From assembly GCF_031181185.1 (NCBI RefSeq), contig NZ_JAPSKZ010000011.1:1-39484 (forward strand): a DNA stretch of 39,484 nt, given 5' to 3'. The stretch is from Phenylobacterium sp. Lineage in GTDB: Bacteria > Pseudomonadota > Alphaproteobacteria > Caulobacterales > Caulobacteraceae. Within the stretch, counting starts at the first letter, position 1; each line of letters begins with the position of its first letter. Under the pieces are notes generated by a model. It was not told the DNA's origin and ran no database searches. It saw only the letters and a list, made by a program, of their open reading frames with translations. This document shows, piece after piece, positions 1 to 9,730 of the stretch. A program made the translations under genes and the position numbers.

Positions 1-1
1 C

Positions 2-3000
2 ATCGCCGACGTGACCACCGCGGTGGCCAAGGGCGACCTGTCGAAGAAGATCACCGTGGACGTGCGCGGTGAAATCCTCGAGCTGAAGAACACCATCAAC
101 ACCATGGTGGACCAGCTGAACTCGTTCGCCTCGGAGGTGACCCGGGTGGCGCGCGAAGTGGGTACGGAAGGCAAGCTGGGCGGCCAGGCGCAGGTGCCGG
201 GCGTCGCCGGCACCTGGAAGGACCTGACCGACAACGTGAACATGATGGCTGCCAACCTGACGGGTCAGGTGCGGAACATCGCCGACGTCGTGACCGCGGT
301 GGCGAACGGCGACCTGAAGCGGAAGCTGACGCTGGACGCCAAGGGCGAAATCGCCGCGCTCGCCGACACCATCAACGGGATGATCGAGACGCTGGCCACC
401 TTCGCCGACCAGGTGACCAACGTGGCCCGCGAGGTGGGGATCGAAGGCAAGCTGGGCGGTCAGGCCCGGGTGCCCGGCGCCGCCGGCCTGTGGCGCGACC
501 TGACCGACAACGTGAATGAACTGGCCGCCAACCTGACCACCCAGGTGCGCGCTATCGCCGAGGTGTCGACCGCCGTGACGAAGGGCGACCTGACCCGGTC
601 GATCACCGTCGAAGCCTCGGGCGAGGTGGAGGAGCTGAAGAACAACATCAACGAGATGATCCGCAACCTGCGGGAGCAGACGCTCAAGAACACGGAACAG
701 GACTGGCTGAAGACCAACCTGGCCCGGTTCACGCGGATGCTGCAGGGCGAGCGCGACCTCTCGACGGTGTCGAACCTGGTGCTCTCGGAACTGGCGCCGC
801 TGATCAACGCCCAGCACGCGGTGTTCTATGTCACCGACCGGGACGACGACGGCCAGACGGTGCTGAACCTGGCGGCGTCGTACGCCTTCAACAACCGCAA
901 GCACTTGGCCAACCAGTTCAAGATCCGCGAAGGCCTGATCGGCCAGTGCGCCTATGAGAAGTCGCGGATCCTGCTGGCCAACGTGCCGAAGGACTACGTG
1001 CAGATCAGCTCGGGCCTGGGCGAGGCGCCTCCGGCGAACATCATCGTCCTGCCGGCGCTGTTCGAAGGCGAGGTGAAGGCGGTGATCGAGCTCGCCACGT
1101 TCGGCGAGTTCAACGAGACCCAGATGGCGTTCCTGGACCAGCTGATGGAATCCATCGGCATCGTGCTGAACACCATCGCCGCCAACATGCGGACGGAAGG
1201 CCTGCTGAAGCAGTCGCAGCTCCTGACCTCGGAACTGCAGGCGCAGCAGGAAGAGCTGAAGAAGACCAACGACCGCCTGGAGCAGCAGGCCGCGTCGCTG
1301 CGCCAGTCGGAGGAACTGCTCCGCACCAAGCAGGAGGAACTGCAGCAGACCAACGCCGAGCTGCAGGAGAAGGCGCACCTGCTGTCGATCCAGAACCAGC
1401 AGGTGGAAGCGAAGAACCGCGAGGTCGAGCAGGCGAAGCTGGCTCTTGAAGAGAAGGCCGAGCAGCTGGCGCTGACCTCGAAGTACAAGTCCGAGTTCCT
1501 GGCCAACATGAGCCACGAGCTGCGGACGCCGCTGAACAGCCTGCTGATCCTCTCGAAGCTGCTGGCCGACAACGGCCAGGGCAACCTGAGCGATAAGCAG
1601 GTGGAGTTCGCCCGCAACATCCACGACGCGGGCACCGACCTGCTGGGCCTCATCAACGACATCCTGGACCTGTCGAAGATCGAGTCCGGCACGGTCACCC
1701 TGGACATCGGCGAGATGTCCTTCGCCAGCCTCAAGGACCACGTCGACCGGACGTTCTCGCAGATCGCCGCCGACAAGAAGCTGGAGTTCGCGGTGGAGGT
1801 GGACACGGCGCTTCCGCGGTCGATGTACACGGACGACAAGCGGCTGCAGCAGATCATCAAGAACCTGCTGTCGAACGCCTTCAAGTTCACCGAGAAGGGC
1901 CATGTGAAGCTGAAGGTCAGCCGCGCCCACGCCGGCTGGAATTCGACCAACGACCACCTGAACACGGCGGGCCAGGTGCTGGCCTTCCAGGTCGAGGACA
2001 CCGGCATCGGCATCCCCGAGGACAAGCAGCGGATCATCTTCGAGGCGTTCCAGCAGGCCGACGGCACCACCAGCCGCAAGTACGGCGGCACGGGCCTGGG
2101 TCTGTCGATCAGCCGCGAGATCACCCGCCTGTTGGGCGGCGAGCTGAAGGTGGAATCGAAGCCTGGGAAGGGCTCGACCTTCACCCTCTACCTGCCGCTG
2201 AACTTCAGCCCGGCGGCGCAGACGCCGAGCACCGGCGGCCAGGGCGCGCGCGCCGCGGCCGGCTTCGCGGCTTCGCGGGCGATGATGATGTCGTCGTCGT
2301 TCTCGGACGAGCCGGTGGAAGCGGTCGCCGACGACCGGGACAGCGTCAACTCGGGCGACTCGGTGGTGCTGATCGTCGAGGACGATCCGCGCTTCGCCTC
2401 GATCCTGCTGAACCTGGTGCGGGACAGCGGCTTCAAGGGCGTCGTCACGGGCGAGGGGGCGGCGGCGCCGTCGCTGGCCCGACGCTTCGGCCCCGACGCC
2501 ATCATGCTGGACATCGGCCTGCCCGACATGGACGGCCTGGCGCTGCTGGACCTCCTCAAGCGGACGCCCGAGACGCGGCACATCCCGGTGCACGTGATCT
2601 CGGCCGACGACCAGAAGGGCCTGGGCCTGTCGATGGGCGCCTTCGGCTTCACCCACAAGCCGGTGGAGCGGGAGGTGGTGGTCTCGACGCTGCAGGGTGT
2701 GAAGAGCTTCGTCGACAAGGCCGACCGGCGCATCGTGCTGGTGGGCGCTGAGGGCGAGGCGGCTGAGACGCTGCGGCAGTGCTTCACGCAAGTGGAGCTG
2801 GCCGACAGCTTCTCGGAGGTGCTGGCGAGGCCCGCGGCCGAGCGGCCCGACGGGGTCGTGGTGGAGGCTTCGGCCATGCCGGTCGCGCAGCTGGTCGAAC
2901 AGCTGAAGCAGGCCGAAGGCCGCTGCGTGCCGGCGGTGGTCTATGCGCCCGCCGAGATGGACGCCGAGGACGACAAGCGCCTGCGCCTGGCGGTCTTCGG

Positions 3001-3565
3001 CGGCCTGGTGCGGATGGCCCGGACGATGGACCAGCTGGTCGACCAGGCGAGCCTCCTGCTGCACGCCCGCCTCGACAAGCTGCCGGCGCCCGCGAAGGCC
3101 AAGCTCAGCCAGAACAAGCACGACGACGCGGTCCTGTCCGGCCGCAAGGTGCTGGTCATCGACGACGACATCCGCAACATCTTCTCGCTCGCCTCGGCGC
3201 TGGAGGAGTACGGCATCGAGCTCAGCTACGCCGAAAGCGGGCGCGCGGGGCTTGAAGCCCTCGACGCGAAAGGCGATGTGGACGTCGTGCTGGTCGACAT
3301 CATGATGCCGGACATGGACGGTTACGAGACGATCCGGGAAATCCGCGCCCGCCAAGCGCTGGCCGAGCTGCCGATCGTCGCCGTGACGGCCAAGGCCATG
3401 AAGGGCGACCGGCAGAAGTGCATCCAGGCCGGCGCGTCCGATTACGTGTCCAAGCCGGTCGACATCGATCACCTCATCTCGGTGCTGCGCGTCTCGATCC
3501 AGCGCGCGGACGCGATGAAGCTGGCCAGCGACACGGTGGTCTCCCTCATGCCGCAAGCGAGCTGA
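2..3565 (+). CDS. Poly-HAMP hybrid sensor histidine kinase (5' end outside window)
   Basis: The frame is open from base 2, so the true start lies upstream. Numbering from the GTG at base 11: residues 1-225 are tandem HAMP repeats of about 92 residues (recurring [22 protein letters not shown] and LTDNVN). A GAF domain follows at about 245-390, then a coiled coil at 400-490. HisKA has its phospho-acceptor His502 in SHELRTP, and the HATPase ends with GGTGLGLS near 692-699. Receiver 1 has Asp834. A middle receiver-like segment (905-1030) has Glu952 where the phospho-Asp should be. Receiver 3 has Asp1096. HAMP-repeat kinases of this design are known from fungal group III osmosensors and many alphaproteobacteria, where HAMP stacks pass signals. 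The stop overlaps the next kinase's ATG (TGATG). The signal sensed is unknown, and no membrane segment is visible in this part. Confidence 0.93.
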   Translation: MADVTTAVAKGDLSKKITVDVRGEILELKNTINTMVDQLNSFASEVTRVAREVGTEGKLGGQAQVPGVAGTWKDLTDNVNMMAANLTGQVRNIADVVTAVANGDLKRKLTLDAKGEIAALADTINGMIETLATFADQVTNVAREVGIEGKLGGQARVPGAAGLWRDLTDNVNELAANLTTQVRAIAEVSTAVTKGDLTRSITVEASGEVEELKNNINEMIRNLREQTLKNTEQDWLKTNLARFTRMLQGERDLSTVSNLVLSELAPLINAQHAVFYVTDRDDDGQTVLNLAASYAFNNRKHLANQFKIREGLIGQCAYEKSRILLANVPKDYVQISSGLGEAPPANIIVLPALFEGEVKAVIELATFGEFNETQMAFLDQLMESIGIVLNTIAANMRTEGLLKQSQLLTSELQAQQEELKKTNDRLEQQAASLRQSEELLRTKQEELQQTNAELQEKAHLLSIQNQQVEAKNREVEQAKLALEEKAEQLALTSKYKSEFLANMSHELRTPLNSLLILSKLLADNGQGNLSDKQVEFARNIHDAGTDLLGLINDILDLSKIESGTVTLDIGEMSFASLKDHVDRTFSQIAADKKLEFAVEVDTALPRSMYTDDKRLQQIIKNLLSNAFKFTEKGHVKLKVSRAHAGWNSTNDHLNTAGQVLAFQVEDTGIGIPEDKQRIIFEAFQQADGTTSRKYGGTGLGLSISREITRLLGGELKVESKPGKGSTFTLYLPLNFSPAAQTPSTGGQGARAAAGFAASRAMMMSSSFSDEPVEAVADDRDSVNSGDSVVLIVEDDPRFASILLNLVRDSGFKGVVTGEGAAAPSLARRFGPDAIMLDIGLPDMDGLALLDLLKRTPETRHIPVHVISADDQKGLGLSMGAFGFTHKPVEREVVVSTLQGVKSFVDKADRRIVLVGAEGEAAETLRQCFTQVELADSFSEVLARPAAERPDGVVVEASAMPVAQLVEQLKQAEGRCVPAVVYAPAEMDAEDDKRLRLAVFGGLVRMARTMDQLVDQASLLLHARLDKLPAPAKAKLSQNKHDDAVLSGRKVLVIDDDIRNIFSLASALEEYGIELSYAESGRAGLEALDAKGDVDVVLVDIMMPDMDGYETIREIRARQALAELPIVAVTAKAMKGDRQKCIQAGASDYVSKPVDIDHLISVLRVSIQRADAMKLASDTVVSLMPQAS

Positions 3566-5649
3566 TGACGAAAACGGCCGCCGCCAGAGTCCCCCAGGGG
3601 GCCTGGCGGGCGGAGCCCAAGGGCCCGCCCGACCTGGACGCCCCGCTGCAGGCCCGGATCCTCATCGTCGACGACGATGAGCGCAATGCGTTCGCGGCCG
3701 TGCAGGCGCTGGAGGAGCTGGGTCACGAGCTGGTGGTGGCCCGGTCCGGCGAGGAGGCGCTCAAGCGGCTGCTGACGGAAGAGTTCGCGCTGATCCTGCT
3801 CGACCTGCACATGCCGGGCATGGACGGGTACGAGACGGCGGCCCTGATCCGGTCCCGGAAGCGGACGGCGGACACGCCGATCGTCTTCCTGACGGCGATC
3901 TTCCGGGACGAGGCGCACATCTTCCAGGCCTATTCCGCGGGCGCGGTCGACGTGGTGTTCAAGCCCGTGGACCCGTTCATCCTGAAGGCCAAGACGAAGG
4001 TCTTCACGGACCTGTATCTGAAGACCCAGGAAGCCAACCGGCAGTCGGCCTACAAGCAATGGCTGCTGGACGAGCACACGCGCGTGAAGAGCGAGAAGGC
4101 GCAGACCGAGCGGGCGCTGCGGCGGGCCGAGGCCCAGCAGCAGGCGATCCTGAAGTCGCTGCCGATCGTCTTCACCTCGCGTAGCATCGAGCCGCCATTC
4201 CAGACCCTGTTCGTCTCGGAATCGGTGAAAGAGATCACGGGCTTCCCGGCCAGTCGGTTCACCGACGAGGCGGAGTTCGGCACCAGCCGGATCCACCCGG
4301 ACGACCTCGAGCGGACCGTCAAGTCGATCCAGAACGCCCTGAAGACCGGCCACTACTCGACCGAGTTCCGCTGGCTGTGCGCCGACGGCCAGTACCGGGT
4401 GCTGCACGACCAGGGCGTGATCGCGCCCAGCGACGACGGCGAGGCGCGCGAGATCTTCGGCGTGATCCTGGACGCCACCGATCGCCGCAGCCTGGAGGAG
4501 CAGCTCGCCCAGGCGCGGAAGATGGAGGCGGTGGGCCAGCTGACCGGCGGCGTGGCGCACGACTTCAACAACCTGCTGACGGTGGTGCTGGGCAACATCG
4601 ACATGCTGGCCCGCAAGCAGGAGGAGGAGGCCCGCCGGGCCCGGCGGTTCGACGCCATCCGCCAGGCGGCCGAACGCGGCCGCGACCTGACGCGGCAGCT
4701 GCTGGCGTTCTCGCGCCGGCAGCACCTGTCGCCGGTGACCCTGGACGTCAACGCCCTGATCCGCGACTTCGCCCCCCTCATGCGCCAGGCGGTCGGCGAG
4801 GCGGTGACGCTGGACCTGGAGCTGGACGAGGCCGCCGGGGCGCTGAACACCCACGTCGACCCGACGCAGCTGGAGACGGCGCTGCTGAACCTGGCGGTGA
4901 ACGCGCGCGACGCGATGCCCGAGGGCGGTCGGCTGACCATCGGGACCTGCCGCCGCCCGAGCGAGGCGGGCCTGGGCTTCATCTGCGTGGAGGTGCGCGA
5001 CACCGGCGTAGGCATGAGCACCGAGGTGCGCGAGCGCGTCTTCGAGCCGTTCTTCACGACCAAGGAAGTGGGCAAGGGCTCGGGCCTGGGGCTCAGCCAG
5101 GTCTACGGCTTCGTCCGCCAGTCGGAGGGCGAGGTGGAGCTGGAGAGCCACGTGGGCGCAGGCACGACCTTCCGCCTGCTGCTGCCGGCCACCGAGGCCA
5201 AGGCCGAGGTGCGGGCCGAGACGGCCCCGACGGAGGTGGTCGGCGGCACGGAGCGGATCCTGCTGGTCGAAGACGACGCCACAGTGCTGGCCCTGACGCT
5301 CGATGTGCTGACCGGCCTTGGCTACAAGGTGACGACCGCCACCAACGCCGCCGAGGCCCTGGCGGTGCTGCATTCCGGCGCCGAGGTCGACCTGCTGTTC
5401 ACCGACGTGGTGATGCCGGGCGGCGTGAGCGGGGTGAGCCTGGCGCGGACGGCGCGCGAGCTGCGGCCCGACCTGCGGGTGCTGCTGACCTCGGGCTTCG
5501 TGGGCGACGGGCAGGTGATCGAGGGCCGCGAGTTCCCGCTGCTGGACAAGCCCTACGAGACGGCGGTCATGGCCTCGATGCTGCGCAAGCTGCTGGATCG
5601 GCCGGACAAGAAGCGCAAGCGGGCCCGGGAGTCGGCGGCGGCGGAGTAG
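3565..5649 (+). CDS. Hybrid histidine kinase, REC-PAS-HisKA-HATPase-REC
   Basis: A 694-residue protein starting at the ATG that overlaps the upstream stop (TGATG), so translation is probably coupled to the poly-HAMP kinase. An N-terminal receiver (30-150) has the acidic cluster VDDDE and phospho-Asp80 in LLDLHMPGMDG. A linker helix leads to a PAS fold at about 195-310 containing IHPDD. HisKA carries His332 in [11 protein letters not shown], and the ATPase has the N box NARDAMP (about 446-452), DTGVGM and GSGLGLSQ. A C-terminal receiver (563-680) has Asp614 in LFTDVVMPGG. The N-terminal receiver is a natural target for phosphoryl groups from the upstream kinase, so the pair may form a relay; this is inference. 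No separate response regulator or DNA-binding output gene is beside them. The end lies 3 bases from the convergent gene. Confidence 0.93.
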   Translation: MTKTAAARVPQGAWRAEPKGPPDLDAPLQARILIVDDDERNAFAAVQALEELGHELVVARSGEEALKRLLTEEFALILLDLHMPGMDGYETAALIRSRKRTADTPIVFLTAIFRDEAHIFQAYSAGAVDVVFKPVDPFILKAKTKVFTDLYLKTQEANRQSAYKQWLLDEHTRVKSEKAQTERALRRAEAQQQAILKSLPIVFTSRSIEPPFQTLFVSESVKEITGFPASRFTDEAEFGTSRIHPDDLERTVKSIQNALKTGHYSTEFRWLCADGQYRVLHDQGVIAPSDDGEAREIFGVILDATDRRSLEEQLAQARKMEAVGQLTGGVAHDFNNLLTVVLGNIDMLARKQEEEARRARRFDAIRQAAERGRDLTRQLLAFSRRQHLSPVTLDVNALIRDFAPLMRQAVGEAVTLDLELDEAAGALNTHVDPTQLETALLNLAVNARDAMPEGGRLTIGTCRRPSEAGLGFICVEVRDTGVGMSTEVRERVFEPFFTTKEVGKGSGLGLSQVYGFVRQSEGEVELESHVGAGTTFRLLLPATEAKAEVRAETAPTEVVGGTERILLVEDDATVLALTLDVLTGLGYKVTTATNAAEALAVLHSGAEVDLLFTDVVMPGGVSGVSLARTARELRPDLRVLLTSGFVGDGQVIEGREFPLLDKPYETAVMASMLRKLLDRPDKKRKRARESAAAE

Positions 5650-5652
5650 CCG

Positions 5653-5916
5653 CTAGTCTGCCTCGTTCCACGGGTCCCTGGCCAGGCGCTTGAGCGCGGC
5701 CGAGAGCTTGCGGGCGTGGGCCCGCTCCATCTCGGCGTCGCGGAAACCGGCGGAGAGGGTTTCCGCCATCTCCTCGAGTTCTTCGACGGCGCCTTCGGTG
5801 GCAAAAGCCTGGGCCAGGATGCGCGCCTCGGTCATCAACTCGGCCTTTTCCTCGGCCGGACAGGAGTCGAGCAGGGCCTCGTCGAAGTCGATGACTTCGC
5901 AGGGCTTCTGGCTCAT
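5653..5916 (-). CDS. Small hypothetical protein
   Basis: An 87-residue, acidic, helix-rich protein beginning MSQKPCEVIDF. I chose the ATG at 5916 because AAAGAG lies 6 bases upstream; the in-frame ATG at 5940 has no ribosome-binding site. There is no signal peptide, membrane segment or metal motif. The sequence is rich in Ala, Glu and Arg and probably forms an alpha-helical bundle (EEKAELMTEARILAQAF and following). It is the last gene of a minus-strand run behind the epimerase (39-base gap) and converges on the hybrid kinase with only 3 bases between. I do not recognise the family. The position suggests co-transcription with sugar genes but does not reveal a function. Confidence 0.7.
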   Translation of the reverse strand: MSQKPCEVIDFDEALLDSCPAEEKAELMTEARILAQAFATEGAVEELEEMAETLSAGFRDAEMERAHARKLSAALKRLARDPWNEAD

Positions 5917-5955
5917 TTCACTCTTTCGTGCGCGGTTCATGGCCCGGGGAAACCG

Positions 5956-7038
5956 CTAGCCCGAGGTGGGGTTCCCCACGGCGAAGGCCGTTACGCGACA
6001 ATCATAAGTCAAGCTGGAGCCGGGCTGCAGGCGGGCCATGCCGGTGTCCGCCGACGCGGGCCAGACGTCGCCAAAGGGGTCGGCGAGGTTGAACTGCGGC
6101 TCCACGACCACGAAGGGCTTTTCGGGCGGAGCGTAGACCTGGACAGCCTTCACGTGCGGGCTCTCCGAGGCCAGGCGCAGGCCGACGCCGGCGGCGGGAT
6201 CCAGCACTTCCACCACCACCTTGCCCTCCTGGCGGGCGAGACCGGTGAAGCAGTCGTCGAGGAAGAGGTCGCCGAGGCTCGGGGCGGCGTGGAAGTCGTA
6301 GGGCGTGCCCGCCGTGGGCGAGAGGACGCCGGTGGGCAGGACCTCGTCGTAGCCGTTGACCTCGGCGCGCCGGGCGGCCGGCAGGCGCAGGCGGGCCTGC
6401 TCGCGCCGACCGCTGGGCAGGGCGAAGTACGGGTGCCAGCCCAGGCCGACGGGCAGGGCCTCGTCGCCCACGTTGCGGGCGGTGATGCGGACCGACAGCG
6501 CGCCGGCCTCCAGCCGCCATTCGAAGTCGAGGGCCAGCCGGCCGGGCCAGCGGCCGCCGAAGTCGCCGGCGTCCAGAGTTCCCGTCAGGCGGCCGGGCTC
6601 CGGCTGCCGGAAGGGCACGGAGGCGTCCAGGATCAGGCCGTGCATGGAGTACTGTTCGGCGCCCGGCGCCTTGCCGCCCCAGTTGCGGGGCAGGCGCATC
6701 CGGCGGCCGTCGATCTCGGCCTCGATCTCGCGCGCGTCGGGCAGCGCCTGGCCGCGGATGCGGTTGGCGTAGGGAGCCAGCAGGCAGCCGCCGAAGGCGA
6801 AGGCCTGGTTGCCGGCGAAGTCGTCGGGACCGCCCGACAGCGCGCGCGCAGCCTCGGCCAGCGGGGGAGCGGCAAGCGCGTCGACCACTTCGCCGGAGGG
6901 CAGGCGCAGACGCGCCTGCAGCAGCATCATGCCGCGGCCGGGGAGGATCTGGGCTTCGACGAAGCCGGGCTGGCCGGCCGGCGGCTCGCCCTGCAGCGTG
7001 ACGACGGGCGCGCCGCCGATCTCGATCGATCCCCCCAA
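5956..7038 (-). CDS. Aldose 1-epimerase (galactose mutarotase) family
   Basis: Interconverts alpha and beta anomers of aldoses, feeding enzymes specific for one anomer. With the TTG at 7038 as start (360 residues), GGGAGG lies 5 bases upstream and the gene begins 17 bases after the GH1 stop; the longer open frame upstream is Arg/Pro-rich and out of character. Family marks are APYANRI (about 88-94), catalytic-type His133 in MHGLI, His202 in GLGWHPYF, and the likely general-base Glu313 in VVVEPQFN. GalM-like proteins usually have about 340 residues, so the length fits. No signal peptide is seen, so it is probably cytoplasmic. It lies in one run with the upstream glycosidase, which could release the sugar it epimerises. 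Which aldose is used cannot be read from the sequence. Confidence 0.85.
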   Translation of the reverse strand: MGGSIEIGGAPVVTLQGEPPAGQPGFVEAQILPGRGMMLLQARLRLPSGEVVDALAAPPLAEAARALSGGPDDFAGNQAFAFGGCLLAPYANRIRGQALPDAREIEAEIDGRRMRLPRNWGGKAPGAEQYSMHGLILDASVPFRQPEPGRLTGTLDAGDFGGRWPGRLALDFEWRLEAGALSVRITARNVGDEALPVGLGWHPYFALPSGRREQARLRLPAARRAEVNGYDEVLPTGVLSPTAGTPYDFHAAPSLGDLFLDDCFTGLARQEGKVVVEVLDPAAGVGLRLASESPHVKAVQVYAPPEKPFVVVEPQFNLADPFGDVWPASADTGMARLQPGSSLTYDCRVTAFAVGNPTSG

Positions 7039-7055
7039 CGAACCCTCCCGAAGGC

Positions 7056-8345
7056 TCAGCCGCTCTCGCCGCCCGCCGCCAGCTCGACCGCGCGCAGGTG
7101 GCGGGCCTCGGCGCGGTGGCGCTCGGACGCGGGGTCTCCGTACTCGGCCGGCGGCACGACGGGGACGGTGAGGCACACGCTCTGCGTCGGCAGCACCTCG
7201 CCCCAGTCCTTGATCAGCTGCTTGTAGGAGCGGCCGACGGGGCGGATCTCGCGGTTGAGGTCATAGAGCCCCACCGGGTGCACGCGGTTGTTCTGCTCGC
7301 GCAGGCCGACGTCCCAGTCGATCTGGTCGGTGAGGGAGTACCAGGTGAAGCCAACGGTGGGGACGCCGTCGTTGCGCACCCGCAGCACGTTCGCCCACTC
7401 CTTCCAGAGCCAATTCACGGCCTCGTCGCCGTTCGGCCCTTCGACGATGTTGGTCTCGGTGTGCATCACCGGCAGGCGGTAGCGGTTGTAGTACTGCCGG
7501 GTGATCTCGGAGTAGCCGAAGATCTCGCCTGAGGCCCGATGAGTCCCGTCGGCCGACACGCGGTGCTCGTTCGTCCAGTAGTAGTCGTTGCCCAGGATGC
7601 AGTGGTGGCGCAGCGAGTTGCCGAGGAAGAAGTGGTACTCCTCGCGCGTCATCCCATTGTCCATCAGGTACTCGTACATCTCGCTGTCGACCCGGTGGCC
7701 GTAGTTGAGGTCCAGCGAGAGGAAGCGGCGCGAGTTCTCGATCTCGGCCGGCTTGATGGCGGCGGGGTTCTCGGCGTGGAAGTACTCCGAGGACTCGCTC
7801 TGGATGAAGATGGCGTCGGGGCGGACCTTCAGGATCTCCTGCATGGCCCGCACATTGGCCTTCACGATGTGCTTGAGCGCCGTGACGAAGGTGAGGTCCG
7901 TCGTGCCCTGCTCGTTCCACCAGCCGAAGCTGGCTGAGAACTGGGCGCAGATGAACATCTCGTTGACCGGGGTGTAGAGCTGCACCCACGGGAAGCGGCG
8001 GGCGAAGGCGGCCGCGTACTTGGCGAACTGCTCGCAAAAGTCCGGGTTTTGGAAGTCGCCGATCCAGTCGGGGACGCCGAAGTGGCAGAGGTCGACGATC
8101 GGGTTGATGTTGCGCCGGCGCAGCTCGGCGAAGGTGACGTCGGCGAACTCCCAGTCGTACTTCTCGGGCCCGAGCAGGGTGGTGTGCAGCGGCGGGCCGT
8201 AGCGCAGGTACTTCAGGCCCAGCTCTTCGACCAGGTCGAAGTCCTTCCGCCAATGGCGGTAGTGGCCGCACGACTCCATCTGGTCGACGCGGATGCGACC
8301 GTTCTGGATCTTGGGGATGGAGTTCTCGATCCCCGTGGCGAACAT
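7056..8345 (-). CDS. Glycoside hydrolase family 1-like protein (beta-glycosidase type)
   Basis: A 429-residue (beta/alpha)8 barrel protein. The acid/base Glu129 is in TPVNEMF (family motif NEP, here NEM) and the nucleophile Glu297 is in MHTETN, so both catalytic carboxylates are present. LCHFGVPDW and the late FTWYSLTD segment also fit GH1. It is somewhat shorter than classical GH1 enzymes (about 450) and belongs to the divergent group related to the N-terminal half of the fusion at 16951-19203. The ATG at 8345 has its best Shine-Dalgarno (GGGGAGGA) too far upstream (about 19 bases); an ATC codon 12 bases upstream would be ideally spaced, so the start is uncertain. No signal peptide is seen. 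It heads a minus-strand run with the epimerase; substrate unknown, a beta-galactoside would fit the neighbourhood. Confidence 0.82.
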   Translation of the reverse strand: MFATGIENSIPKIQNGRIRVDQMESCGHYRHWRKDFDLVEELGLKYLRYGPPLHTTLLGPEKYDWEFADVTFAELRRRNINPIVDLCHFGVPDWIGDFQNPDFCEQFAKYAAAFARRFPWVQLYTPVNEMFICAQFSASFGWWNEQGTTDLTFVTALKHIVKANVRAMQEILKVRPDAIFIQSESSEYFHAENPAAIKPAEIENSRRFLSLDLNYGHRVDSEMYEYLMDNGMTREEYHFFLGNSLRHHCILGNDYYWTNEHRVSADGTHRASGEIFGYSEITRQYYNRYRLPVMHTETNIVEGPNGDEAVNWLWKEWANVLRVRNDGVPTVGFTWYSLTDQIDWDVGLREQNNRVHPVGLYDLNREIRPVGRSYKQLIKDWGEVLPTQSVCLTVPVVPPAEYGDPASERHRAEARHLRAVELAAGGESG

Positions 8346-8451
8346 GAAGGCCGAGATGGCGCGTCCTCCCCTGTCTCAGACACTCGCGCGAACGAAGCCG
8401 CTCCCCGAACCTAGAACTCCGGGGCGCGTTGCGGGTTCAGATGAAATGCAA

Positions 8452-8474
8452 GCTGCTCCCGCTGCGGGAGCAGC
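8452..8474 (-). terminator. Perfect hairpin downstream of the small gene
   Basis: Two 11-base arms (8452-8462 and 8464-8474) pair perfectly around one central base. The hairpin lies 5 bases past the stop of the 80-residue gene, and on the minus strand it is followed by TTGCATTTCAT, a weak T-rich tail. It probably separates that gene from the glycosidase downstream. The tail is not a full T tract, so efficiency is doubtful. Confidence 0.5.
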
Positions 8475-8479
8475 CGACT

Positions 8480-8722
8480 CTACTCGGCTGCTTCGGCGAG
8501 GCCGGGCTGGCCGTTGATCTTGCGGCAGCGGCTGAGCAGCGCGAGGTGGTCCGAGCCGTTCAGGACGTTGCGGACCCAGGCCTTGTCGCCATGGACCGCG
8601 ACGACCTCGAAGTGGGGGAAGAGGTTGGGTCCCGTGCGAACAAGGTCGCCGACGGAAATGTCCTCGTCGTAGCCGCGATCGTGCTCGATCGCGAAGACGT
8701 CGGAGTAGCTGGACAGCGACAC
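8480..8722 (-). CDS. Small conserved-looking hypothetical protein
   Basis: An 80-residue protein from a GTG start with AAGGA 9 bases upstream. The middle (SVGDLVRTGPNLFPHFEVVAV and the following DKAWVRN) reads like a small beta-barrel with alternating hydrophobic residues, as in short SH3-like or KOW-like folds. There is no signal peptide and no cysteine pair. It stands alone, with a hairpin behind it and a 150-base gap before the divergent lactonase. I do not recognise the family; the compositional fit and ribosome-binding site make it a likely real gene, but no function can be assigned. Confidence 0.65.
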   Translation of the reverse strand: MSLSSYSDVFAIEHDRGYDEDISVGDLVRTGPNLFPHFEVVAVHGDKAWVRNVLNGSDHLALLSRCRKINGQPGLAEAAE

Positions 8723-8872
8723 TGGCAGGGATCCTTCCCGATTCTGTCGACTAGGATACTAGCGGTGGGATTCTGAATGGAACCGGAACGCTGAGGTCAG
8801 GGTGTCGCAGGCTGGACGCGGGGAGTTCCGCGGACTGTCTCACGATTCTTCGTCAGCGCGTTGGAGGCTGAT

Positions 8873-9730
8873 GTGGTGGAAGTTCGGTGCGTCGTGAATG
8901 CGGCAGACCGCCTCGGGGAGGGCCCAATCTGGGTCGCGGCCGAGCAGCGCCTCTACTGGTTCGACATCAAGGGCAAACGGCTGGCCTGGTACGAGCCTGC
9001 GACCGAGGAGCGCGGGGCCTTCGATCTGCCGATGCGGGCGAGCGCGGCGGCGCCGCGGGCCAAGGGCGGGCTGCTGGCGGCGACCGAAGAGGGCCTGGCG
9101 GTGATCGACGCGCGCACAGGCGTCATCCAGCCGGTGCAGCGCTACGACCTGGGCGAGGGCTTCCGCACCAACGACGGCAAGATCGACATGCAGGGCCGCT
9201 TCTGGTGGTCGACCATGGACGACGACGGCGGCAAGCGGCCGGGCTCGGTGTTCCGCACCGATCCGGACGGCAAGACGACGCGGGTGCTGACCGGCATCCA
9301 CATTCCGAACACGGTCTCGTTCAGCCCGGACGGCTCGAAGCTCTACATGGCCGACTCGAAGCTGCAGACCCTGTTCGTGCACCAGACCGCGGACCTGTCC
9401 AAGGTCGCCGAGTTCGCCCACACGCGCGGCACGGAGGCCTCGCCGGACGGCTCGGCGGTGGACGCCGAAGGCTATCTCTGGAACGCCCAGTGGGGCGGCT
9501 GGCGGATCGTGCGCTACAGCCCCGCCGGCAAGGTGGACCGGATCATCCAGCTGCCGGTGGAGCAGCCCACGAGCTGCGCGTTCGGCGGGCCGGACCTGAC
9601 GACGCTGTACGTCACCAGCGCCTGGGACGAGCTGTCGGACGAGGCCCGCGCCAAACAGCCGCTGGCGGGCGGGCTGTTCGCCATCGACGTGGGCGTGAAG
9701 GGCCTCGCGCTGCCGGTGTTCGAGGGCTGA
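8873..9730 (+). CDS. SMP-30/gluconolactonase family lactonase
   Basis: Hydrolyses sugar lactones to aldonates in a six-bladed beta-propeller with a metal centre. The expected metal ligands are visible: Glu16 in RLGEGP, Asn in FRTNDGK, Asn in IPNTVSFSPDG and Asp in the SPDGSAVD segment. At 285 residues it is of normal length. Starts at 8873 or 8876 (both GTG) are supported by GGAGG at 8863-8867; the TTG at 8861 would lie inside that site. The family includes gluconolactonase, L-arabinolactonase and galactonolactonase-type enzymes. Given the dehydratase, kinase and aldolase operon 3 kb downstream, opening galactono-lactone after sugar dehydrogenation is the likely job; this is inference from context. 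Confidence 0.85.
   Translation: MVEVRCVVNAADRLGEGPIWVAAEQRLYWFDIKGKRLAWYEPATEERGAFDLPMRASAAAPRAKGGLLAATEEGLAVIDARTGVIQPVQRYDLGEGFRTNDGKIDMQGRFWWSTMDDDGGKRPGSVFRTDPDGKTTRVLTGIHIPNTVSFSPDGSKLYMADSKLQTLFVHQTADLSKVAEFAHTRGTEASPDGSAVDAEGYLWNAQWGGWRIVRYSPAGKVDRIIQLPVEQPTSCAFGGPDLTTLYVTSAWDELSDEARAKQPLAGGLFAIDVGVKGLALPVFEG

Noticed and set aside
11..700. Internal repetition in the first gene as a DNA repeat or mobile element
   Set aside because: The repeats are diverged and match HAMP domains of about 92 residues, so they are protein-domain repeats.
3469..5373. A 634-codon open frame on the minus strand opposite the second hybrid kinase
   Set aside because: It is low-complexity in composition (Leu, Arg, Gln, His runs) and lies wholly opposite a kinase with complete motifs; long antisense frames are expected at this GC content.
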